From CAZLKN01 sp964560135 (GTDB lineage Bacteria; Actinomycetota; JAICYB01): DNA of 64,000 nt. Numbering within the stretch: the first letter of the stretch is position 1; the number at the start of each line of letters is the position of its first letter. Below are positions 47,998 to 54,380 of this stretch, in pieces. Position numbers and translations under genes: made by a program. The DNA is taken from assembly GCA_964560135.1 (NCBI GenBank), contig CAZLKN010000010.1:8904-72903 (forward strand), written 5' to 3'. The notes under the pieces were generated by a model, which was not told where the DNA came from, did no database searches, and worked only from the letters and a program-made list of their open reading frames with translations.

Positions 47998-48864
47998 GTC
48001 TCCATCTCCCGAGGCCCCGAGAAGACCGCCGGCTTCGCCGTCGAGCGCGGCTGCGAAGCGGTACAGATCTTCTCCTCCAACCCGCGTGGATGGGCGCTCT
48101 CGAAGGCCGGCCCGGCTGAGGACCGGATGCTCCTCGACGCCCTCCGGGCGCAGGATATCGGACCCATCCTGCTTCACACCCCGTACCTGCTGAACATCGC
48201 GACCGCCGACGAGGAGGTGTTCACGCGCTCGGTGGGGAGTCTCGTCCATGCCGCGGACCGGGCCCGTCGCCTGGAGGGCTACGTGGTGGTCCACGCGGGA
48301 CGGGACCGCCGGGACGACCGGGACCGGGCGCTCGAGCGCGCCGCGGCTGCGGTCCTCACCGCCCTGAAGCTCGTGCCTGACGCGCGCATCCTGATCGAAC
48401 CGACCGCCGGGGGACGCGGGGCGGTGGCGTGCCGCGCCCACGATCTCGCCGAGCTCCTCGCGGCGATCGGCCATGATCGCGTCGGGGCGTGCCTCGACAC
48501 CTGCCACGCCCACGCCGCGGGCTACGACCTGTCCACAGCCGCCGGAGCCACCGCATGGCTCGACGACGTCGATGCCCAGGTCGGGCTGTCGAGGGTTCCG
48601 GCCCTGCACGCCAACGACTCCCGGGATCCGAGCGGGAGCAACCGCGACCGGCACTGGCACCTCGGTGAAGGAACGATCGGAGAGGCCGGTTTCGCCGCGA
48701 TCCTCTCCGACCCCCGCTTGAAGGGCAAGGCCGTCATCTGCGAGACGCCGGGCGACGCCGACGACGACCGCAGAAACCTCGCCCGGGCCCGTGGATTCGC
48801 TCAGACGGAGTCGCGGTCCACTTCCAGCGCCGCCGCCCGCTCCTCGAAGAGCCGCCGGAAATAG
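47980..48864 (+). CDS. nfo: Endonuclease IV (AP endonuclease)
   Basis: A TIM-barrel, three-zinc AP endonuclease of 294 residues for base-excision repair. Metal ligands are recognisable: His in LLHTPYLLNIA, His in VVVHAGRD, Glu in LIEPTAGG (LENTAG in E. coli), Asp and His in CLDTCHAHAAGYD, His in ALHANDS, Asp and His in RDRHWHLGEG, and Glu in ICETPGD. The last ~35 residues are Ser/Arg-rich and overlap the convergent cyclic-nucleotide-binding gene by 64 bp, so the C-terminus may be non-essential. Confidence 0.92.
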   Translation: MRFGVHVSISRGPEKTAGFAVERGCEAVQIFSSNPRGWALSKAGPAEDRMLLDALRAQDIGPILLHTPYLLNIATADEEVFTRSVGSLVHAADRARRLEGYVVVHAGRDRRDDRDRALERAAAAVLTALKLVPDARILIEPTAGGRGAVACRAHDLAELLAAIGHDRVGACLDTCHAHAAGYDLSTAAGATAWLDDVDAQVGLSRVPALHANDSRDPSGSNRDRHWHLGEGTIGEAGFAAILSDPRLKGKAVICETPGDADDDRRNLARARGFAQTESRSTSSAAARSSKSRRK

Positions 48865-49247
48865 GCGGCGAGGTCCGGATCCGATTCCAGCAGTGCCTCG
48901 AAGGAACCCCGTGGCACCACCATCAGCTCCGTGCCCTCCAGCGACCTCGCTCCCTTGGAGTGGGTCGTGTTGCGCATGAGCGACAGCTCCCCGAAGTAGT
49001 CGCCGCGGCTGCACACGGTGATCTCGTCCTCGCCGCCGCCATCCGAATCGAAGATGCGGACGGCACCCGACATCACGATGTACAGGGCGTCTCCGGGTGA
49101 GCCCTGCTCGAAGATCAGGCGCCCGGAGGGCCAGTACAGGACCGAGGACGCCCCACAGATCTTCAGCAGCGTGCGGTCGTCGAGGTCCTCGAAGTCGGGG
49201 ACGGCTCGAAGCGCCTTCACGAACGAGTGCGTGATCTGACGTGTCAT
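48801..49247 (-). CDS. Cyclic-nucleotide-binding-domain protein without DNA-binding domain
   Basis: A single cNMP-binding fold of 148 residues. The beta-roll (LIFEQGSPGDALYIVMSGAVRI) and phosphate-binding cassette region (GDYFGELSLMRNTTHSKGARS) are present, with Gly-Glu-Leu as in Crp-family sensors; the usual Arg that binds the cyclic phosphate is not in its standard place, so ligand binding needs care. There is no helix-turn-helix. GGAGGAAG precedes the ATG. It faces a metallophosphoesterase gene across 63 bp, which suggests a joint signalling role. Confidence 0.85.
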   Translation of the reverse strand: MTRQITHSFVKALRAVPDFEDLDDRTLLKICGASSVLYWPSGRLIFEQGSPGDALYIVMSGAVRIFDSDGGGEDEITVCSRGDYFGELSLMRNTTHSKGARSLEGTELMVVPRGSFEALLESDPDLAAYFRRLFEERAAALEVDRDSV

Positions 49248-49310
49248 GCTTCCTCCGATCTCGCTGACTATGCTACGCAAGCCGGCCACCGATCGAACAA
49301 GGAGGACGCC

Positions 49311-50168
49311 GTGGACCACGCGAAGGCTCCTCTGCGCATCGCGCAGATCAGCGACATCCACTGCGGCGAGATCACATTCGACCCGCGCCTGATGCAGGCG
49401 ATCGTGGACCGCATCAACCGGATGGAACCCGACGTGGTCATCGTCGCAGGTGACCTGACCGCCGCAGGCTACGAATGGGAGTTCGAAGAAGCCGCCCGGT
49501 GGCTCGACCGTATCCAGTTCCCGAAGGTCGTGATCCCCGGCAACCACGACGCGCGCAACGTCGGCTACATGCACTTCGAGCATCTGTTCGGTGACCGGTT
49601 CTCCACCTACCGCCGCGCCTTCGAGTCAGAGCGGGCCGAGCGGCTCCGCGCTACCGGCTTCACCGTGGTGGCCGTGGACTCATCCGAGCCCGACCTCAAC
49701 GAAGGGCAGATCGGGCGCGAACGCTATCCGTGGGTCCGCGAGCAGTTCACCGAACCCGACGACATCCGGATCTTCGCCATCCACCACCACGTCGTGGCCG
49801 TCCCGGGCACCGGGCGTGAGCGAAACACGATCAACGACGCCGGGGACCTCCTGGCCGAGCTCACGCAGCTCGAGATCGACATCGTGCTCTCCGGCCACAA
49901 GCACGTCCCGTTCTTCTGGGGGCTCAACGGGATCCTCCTGTGCAGCTCCGGAACGCCCACGACGAAGCGGCTGCGGGGTCTGACGCCGTCGTCGTGGAAC
50001 GAGCTCGAGGTCGACGCGTCCTCCATCAAGGTCTACATCCACTACTCCGACGGCCGCCGGGAACTGTCGGTGATCCGCACGCGCACGACACGTTCGCTCA
50101 TCCGGGAGGCCTTCTACCTGACCGACGAGTTCCTCAGTTCCAACCGTCTCCTGGAGATGGCCCGCTGA
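49311..50168 (+). CDS. Metallophosphoesterase (CpdA-like)
   Basis: A 285-residue calcineurin-type phosphoesterase. All dinuclear-metal motifs are visible: ISDIHCG, AGDLT, GNHDAR, HHHV and SGHKH. The arrangement resembles class III 3',5'-cyclic nucleotide phosphodiesterases (CpdA/Rv0805), though many relatives hydrolyse other phosphodiesters. GTG 49311 with AAGGAGG upstream. Divergence from a cNMP-binding-domain gene supports, but does not prove, a cyclic nucleotide substrate. Confidence 0.85.
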   Translation: MDHAKAPLRIAQISDIHCGEITFDPRLMQAIVDRINRMEPDVVIVAGDLTAAGYEWEFEEAARWLDRIQFPKVVIPGNHDARNVGYMHFEHLFGDRFSTYRRAFESERAERLRATGFTVVAVDSSEPDLNEGQIGRERYPWVREQFTEPDDIRIFAIHHHVVAVPGTGRERNTINDAGDLLAELTQLEIDIVLSGHKHVPFFWGLNGILLCSSGTPTTKRLRGLTPSSWNELEVDASSIKVYIHYSDGRRELSVIRTRTTRSLIREAFYLTDEFLSSNRLLEMAR

Positions 50169-50179
50169 CCAGCTCGTCC

Positions 50180-50208
50180 TTGACGCGTCCGGAGGTCCAC
50201 CGTAGGCT
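50180..50208 (+). promoter_or_regulatory. Promoter of the attenuator-aroF unit
   Basis: TTGACG and TAGGCT with a 17-bp spacer, one of the best promoter matches in the window. The start would lie around 50213-50218, within a few bases of the leader-peptide ATG, so the leader peptide is translated from an almost leaderless mRNA. Confidence 0.65.
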
Positions 50209-50217
50209 CTAGCAACG

Positions 50218-50298
50218 ATGGCGACGCGTAGCGGCTGGTTCTGCGTTTTCTATGGCGCCGGACGGCGCCCGGCCGGCACGCGGCTCCAACGGACCTAG
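50218..50298 (+). CDS. Attenuator leader peptide with Trp, Phe, Phe, Tyr
   Basis: A 26-codon ORF beginning MATRSG, then Trp7-Phe8-Cys9-Val10-Phe11-Tyr12, and ending LQRT. Four of six consecutive codons specify the three aromatic amino acids made by the pathway whose first enzyme is encoded downstream. The Tyr12 codon (50251-50253) is directly followed by strand 1 of the leader hairpin, so a ribosome stalled on any of these codons would cover it. This is the expected design of a ribosome-mediated transcription attenuator. Confidence 0.75.
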   Translation: MATRSGWFCVFYGAGRRPAGTRLQRT

Positions 50299-50348
50299 AA
50301 CAGGACAAGCGGAGCAGCAACCGAAGCCCCGGGCGCCAGGCCCGGGGC
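50254..50348 (+). promoter_or_regulatory. Transcription attenuator controlling DAHP synthase
   Basis: Three exclusive pairings are visible. Pause/protector hairpin: GGCGCC (50254-50259) with GGCGCC (50264-50269). Antiterminator: GGCGCCCGG (50264-50272) with CCGGGCGCC (50329-50337), 9 bp perfect. Terminator: GCCCCGGGC (50326-50334) with GCCCGGGGC (50340-50348), 9 bp, followed by CTTGTCGTTGT. Shared strands make antiterminator and terminator mutually exclusive. Scarcity of charged aromatic tRNAs should stall the ribosome on the leader peptide, free strand 2 and allow transcription of aroF. Confidence 0.75.
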
Positions 50349-50396
50349 CTTGTCGTTGTGGGGGCCGAACCGATGGCGAAGAGAGGTGACATCGAG

Positions 50397-51452
50397 ATGG
50401 TCGTGGTGATGGACGTCAAAGCGACGGAATCCGACATCGAGCGGGTGGTCAATGAGGTCGAGGCGGTCGGGGGGCAGGCCTTCGTGTCCGCCGGGAAGCT
50501 CCGTACCGTGATCGGGCTGGTCGGCGACACCGAGCGGTTCATGGAGCTGCCCCTGGCCACGCTCCCGCACGTGGAGCAGGTGATTCGCGTCGGACGTCCC
50601 TACAAGCTCGTGGCCCGGGAGATGCACCCTCAGCCCACCGTGGTCGACGTCGGAGGTGTGCCGATCGGCGAGGGGACCTTCACGATCATCGCCGGACCGT
50701 GTGCGATCGAGACGTCCGACCAGGCCCGCGAGGCGGCGCAGATGGCCAAGGACATGGGGGCCCAGATCCTGCGCGGGGACGCCTACAAGCACCGCACCTC
50801 CCCGTACTCCTTCCAGGGCCTGGCCAAACGCGGCCTGGAGATCCTCAAAGCCACCTCCGAGGCCTGCAACATGCCGTCGATCACCGAGGTGCTCGAGCCG
50901 GCCGACGTCGAGATCGTCGCCGCCCACACCGACATCCTTCGCGTCGGAACCCGGAACATGATGAACTTCCCGCTGCTCCGGGAAGCCGGCCGGTCGGGAA
51001 AGCCGGTCATGATCAAGCGTGGCATGGCGGCGACGATCGAGGAGTGGCTGATGGCCGCCGAGTACGTCGCCCGCGAAGGCAACTCGGACATCATCCTGTG
51101 CGAGCGCGGCATCCGCACCTACGAAACCTCCTACCGGAACACACTCGACGTGTCTGCCGTTCCCGTGGTGAAGGGCCTCACGCATCTCCCGGTGATCGTG
51201 GACCCGTCGCACTCCGGTGGACGCCGGGAGCTGGTGGCTCCCCTGGCCCGCGCGGCCGTTGCCGCGGGAGCCGACGCGGTGATGATCGACGTGCACCCGA
51301 ACCCGCGTGCGGCGCTGTGCGACGGGCCGCAGGCCCTGACGCGTGACGACATCGCCGACCTCGGCCAGCAGCTCAACGCGATCGCGGTGGCAGTGGGCAA
51401 GACGCCCGCTCCGTCGGCACCGGCCAAGGATTCCGCCCAGGCGGCCGGATAG
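50397..51452 (+). CDS. aroF: 3-deoxy-7-phosphoheptulonate (DAHP) synthase
   Basis: The first enzyme of aromatic amino acid synthesis (PEP plus erythrose-4-phosphate), 351 residues, type I-beta with an N-terminal ferredoxin-like regulatory domain (~1-75). The catalytic barrel shows AGPCAIETSDQA, RGDAYKHRTSPYSFQG, KRGMAATIEEWLMAAEY and VDPSHSGGRRELV. ATG 50397 is chosen because the family begins MVVVM and AGAGGTGA lies 7 nt upstream; in-frame starts at 50358 and 50373 are less likely. Expression is probably set by the upstream attenuator. Confidence 0.93.
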   Translation: MVVVMDVKATESDIERVVNEVEAVGGQAFVSAGKLRTVIGLVGDTERFMELPLATLPHVEQVIRVGRPYKLVAREMHPQPTVVDVGGVPIGEGTFTIIAGPCAIETSDQAREAAQMAKDMGAQILRGDAYKHRTSPYSFQGLAKRGLEILKATSEACNMPSITEVLEPADVEIVAAHTDILRVGTRNMMNFPLLREAGRSGKPVMIKRGMAATIEEWLMAAEYVAREGNSDIILCERGIRTYETSYRNTLDVSAVPVVKGLTHLPVIVDPSHSGGRRELVAPLARAAVAAGADAVMIDVHPNPRAALCDGPQALTRDDIADLGQQLNAIAVAVGKTPAPSAPAKDSAQAAG

Positions 51453-51463
51453 ACCTGCGGGGT

Positions 51464-52516
51464 TCAGGCTTCGAGGTCGCCCACGACGCGGCGGAACGCG
51501 GACACCGCACGTTCGATCCCGCTGCGGTCCACGTCGCGGTGCGTGACGAACCGGACCATGCCCGGAGCGATGAGCCCGGCCAGCACACCCTCTCGCTGCA
51601 GCCCCTGAAGCACCGCGGCGTCGTCGACGCCGAATGCGGCGGCATCGAAGAGCACCATGTTGGTCTGCACCCGGTCGACCGGAACGGCATCCCCGGCCAC
51701 CTCGGCCAGCCCCTCGGCGAGGCGGCCGGCGTTCTCGTGGTCCTCCGCGAGGCGGTCCACCATCGACTCGAGCGCGACGATGCCGGCGGCAGCGAGGATC
51801 CCGGCCTGGCGCATCGCACCACCGAGGATCCGGCGCACGACCCATGCCCGTTCGATCGTCTCCCGGCTGCCGCACACGAGCGACCCGACCGGAGCACAGA
51901 GACCCTTGTACAGGGAGATGGTGACCACGTCGGCCCCCGCCGCGTACTGGGACGGCTCCACGCCGGAGGCCACACAGGCGTTGAACAGCCTCGCGCCGTC
52001 GCAGAACACCGGGATGCCGGCTTCCCGCGCGACCGCCACCACGGCCTCGACCTCCGGCAGCGGCCAGAGGGTCCCCCCGGCCGCGTTGTGGGTGTTCTCG
52101 ATCGACACGAGGACGGTGTCGGGCTGGAAGACGTCCGGGGGCCGGACCGCGGCACGCACGAGTTGCGGATCGAGCACGCCCGACCGGCCGGGCAGTCCGC
52201 GGAGTTGCACCTGGGACAGCATCGCGGTGGCCCCCGACTCGTGGTGGATGAGATGGCAGTCGGCGTCGCATACCACCTCCCCGCCCGGCCGCGTCAGCAC
52301 CTTCACGGCGATCTGGTTGGCCATCGTTCCCGACGGCACGAAGAGCGCGGCCTCGTACCCGAGGCGTTCCGCCGCCAGGTTCTGGAGGCGGTTGACCGTC
52401 GGGTCTTCCCGGTAGCAATCGTCGCCGACCTCGGCTGCGGCCATCGCGCGACGCATCTCGTCCGTCGGCGTGGTGACGGTATCGGAGCGGAGGTCGACGT
52501 AGCCGTCAGCGCTCAT
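51464..52516 (-). CDS. ltaE: Low-specificity threonine aldolase
   Basis: A fold-type I PLP enzyme of 350 residues cleaving threonine or allo-threonine to glycine and acetaldehyde. The N-terminus VDLRSDTVTTPTDEMRRAM is diagnostic, with PSGTMANQIA for phosphate binding, and the PLP lysine is K204 in ISLYKGLCAPVG. The start overlaps the end of the upstream membrane-protein gene by 11 bp, so translation is coupled. It converges on aroF with 11 bp between stops. Confidence 0.92.
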   Translation of the reverse strand: MSADGYVDLRSDTVTTPTDEMRRAMAAAEVGDDCYREDPTVNRLQNLAAERLGYEAALFVPSGTMANQIAVKVLTRPGGEVVCDADCHLIHHESGATAMLSQVQLRGLPGRSGVLDPQLVRAAVRPPDVFQPDTVLVSIENTHNAAGGTLWPLPEVEAVVAVAREAGIPVFCDGARLFNACVASGVEPSQYAAGADVVTISLYKGLCAPVGSLVCGSRETIERAWVVRRILGGAMRQAGILAAAGIVALESMVDRLAEDHENAGRLAEGLAEVAGDAVPVDRVQTNMVLFDAAAFGVDDAAVLQGLQREGVLAGLIAPGMVRFVTHRDVDRSGIERAVSAFRRVVGDLEA

Positions 52517-52880
52517 GGGGAAGCGTGAATACGGGACGGGTGAAGGCCCAGGCCAGGCCGACATTGATCATCAACGCGACGGCCGGACCCACCGGCGAGC
52601 CGCGGCCGTCCAGCATCACCGCCAGCAGCGCCAGGGTGGCCAGTCCGGCGTTGGTCAGCGCGAACAGCAGCGCGAGCACCCGGGCCCAGCCTTTGTAGAA
52701 GCGCAGTCCCACGGTGATGGTCCCCGTCACGCTGGCGTACAGCAGCGCGCCGGTACGTACCTGCTGCTCGGTGAGTCCCCGCACGAAGAGCACGAGTGGG
52801 TAGACGGTGATGAGTGCGAACACCACCGCCGCGGCACGGTAGGCGATCCGCATCCGTCGGTCGCGCTGCTCGTCGGCCAC
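52506..52880 (-). CDS. Small four-helix membrane protein
   Basis: A 124-residue integral membrane protein with four hydrophobic segments (from AAAVVFALITVYPLVLFV to ALMINVGLAWAF). No family recognised; the topology resembles small uncharacterised actinobacterial DUF proteins. GTG 52880, just after the pfk stop, is the likely start; an ATG at 52853 is an alternative. It lies in an operon between phosphofructokinase and threonine aldolase genes. Confidence 0.65.
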   Translation of the reverse strand: MADEQRDRRMRIAYRAAAVVFALITVYPLVLFVRGLTEQQVRTGALLYASVTGTITVGLRFYKGWARVLALLFALTNAGLATLALLAVMLDGRGSPVGPAVALMINVGLAWAFTRPVFTLPHER

Positions 52881-52885
52881 GACGG

Positions 52886-53914
52886 CTATCCGAAGAACAC
52901 TTCTGCAACGGCATAGATCTCGGGGTCGAGTGTCTTGAGCTCCGCGGTCGCCTCCCCGATCGGGACGGTGGAGATCCGCTGGCCTTGCAGCGCGACCATC
53001 ACGCCGAATTCCTGCCGGTGAACGGCGTCGATCGCCGCCACGCCGAAGCGGGTGGCCAGCACGCGATCGAACGCCGTGGGCGTCCCGCCGCGCTGAACAT
53101 GTCCGAGGATCGTGACCCGTGTCTCGTAGTTCGTGCGACGCTCGAGCTCCTCGGCGATGGCGTTCGCGATGCCCCCGAGCAGGACGTGGCCGAACTGATC
53201 GACCCCACCCTGTTTGGTGACCAGCGTCCCCTCCACCGGGACTGCGCCCTCCGCCACGACCACGATCGAGAAGGTACGGCCTCGTGCCGTCCGCATCTGG
53301 ATGTGCTGCGCGACCTGGCTGATGTCGAAAGGACGTTCGGGGACGAGGATGACGTCGGCCCCGCCGGCGATCCCGGCGTAGGTCGCGATCCAACCGGCGT
53401 GGCGTCCCATGAGCTCGACGACCATGACCCGATGGTGGGACTCCGCGGTGGTGTGGAGCCGATCGATGGCTTCCGTCGCGACCTGCACGGCCGTGTCGAA
53501 GCCGAACGTGTAGTCGGTCCCCGAGAGGTCGTTGTCGATGGTCTTGGGCACCCCGACGACGTCCACGCCCTCTGCGGCGAGCTGGGCAGCTACACCCAGG
53601 GTGTCCTCACCCCCGATCGGGATAAGGGCGTCGATCTTGTGCGCACGGAGGTTGTCCAGGACGAGCTGGGATCCGCCCTCCGCCTTGAAGGGGTTCGTCC
53701 GCGACGTACCGAGGATCGTGCCGCCCGTGTGCAGGATCCCCCGCGTCGAATCGATCGTGAGATCCACGGCGTCGGAGTCCATGGGGCCCCGCCAGCCGTC
53801 ACGGAACCCGATCAGGGCGTCGCCGTACACGTCGATCCCCTTGCGCACGATCGCGCGGATGACCGCGTTCAGGCCCGGGGCGTCGCCGCCGCCCGTGAGC
53901 ACACCAACTCGCAT
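52886..53914 (-). CDS. 6-phosphofructokinase with pyrophosphate-type active site
   Basis: A 342-residue group III phosphofructokinase. The N-terminus GVLTGGGDAPGLNAVIR and PKTIDNDLSGTDYTFGFDTA are typical. Two residues that separate phosphoryl donors are readable: Asp104 (in GGEDT) and Lys124 (in VPKTIDND). ATP enzymes such as E. coli PfkA have Gly at both sites, while pyrophosphate enzymes such as that of Amycolatopsis have Asp104/Lys124. A PPi-dependent, reversible enzyme is therefore likely. AGGGGGTGAAGG precedes the ATG. Confidence 0.88.
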   Translation of the reverse strand: MRVGVLTGGGDAPGLNAVIRAIVRKGIDVYGDALIGFRDGWRGPMDSDAVDLTIDSTRGILHTGGTILGTSRTNPFKAEGGSQLVLDNLRAHKIDALIPIGGEDTLGVAAQLAAEGVDVVGVPKTIDNDLSGTDYTFGFDTAVQVATEAIDRLHTTAESHHRVMVVELMGRHAGWIATYAGIAGGADVILVPERPFDISQVAQHIQMRTARGRTFSIVVVAEGAVPVEGTLVTKQGGVDQFGHVLLGGIANAIAEELERRTNYETRVTILGHVQRGGTPTAFDRVLATRFGVAAIDAVHRQEFGVMVALQGQRISTVPIGEATAELKTLDPEIYAVAEVFFG

Positions 53915-54000
53915 CCTTCACCCCCTTCGTCCGGCGCTCACCCTAATACAGCCTCCGGCGTCTCCGCGTGACCGCCGGTGCGTGTGATACCCATGGACGC

Positions 54001-54330
54001 ATGGACGAGCGCGCCACCGATCACGCCCCCGAGGATCTGGTCCGCCTGTTCCTGCGCGGGCAGAACCTCGAGCAGGTGGAGCGCTACGACGAGGCGATCG
54101 AGCTCTACGAGGTGGCCGTGGCGGGCGGGTTCGACGCCATCGGGCCGTACGACCGCCTGATCGTCTTGTACCAGGGACGCGATGCTCACACCGAGGTCGT
54201 CCGGATCGCCGAGGCGGCCCTCGACAACGTCCGGACCCACCAGGAGAAGCGCCTCTGGTATCGCGGCATCAAGGAGGGGGCCGAGCAGGTGCTCAGCTCC
54301 CGTCCCGATGCCGTCGGACCCGAGTTCTGA
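54001..54330 (+). CDS. Small helical TPR-like protein
   Basis: A 109-residue protein of helical pairs with TPR-like spacing (GQNLEQVERYDEAIELYEVA, then VVRIAEAALDNV). It starts MDERATDHAPEDLVRLF. No ribosome-binding site is seen before the ATG; an upstream TGATAC could be a -10 of a near-leaderless transcript. It is divergent from the phosphofructokinase gene and converges on the LivHMG fusion gene. Function unknown. Confidence 0.6.
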   Translation: MDERATDHAPEDLVRLFLRGQNLEQVERYDEAIELYEVAVAGGFDAIGPYDRLIVLYQGRDAHTEVVRIAEAALDNVRTHQEKRLWYRGIKEGAEQVLSSRPDAVGPEF

Positions 54331-54380
54331 ACCGCCGCGCGGTGGCCTGGGCGCGCCGGATCGGACCCGAGATCGGGCTT

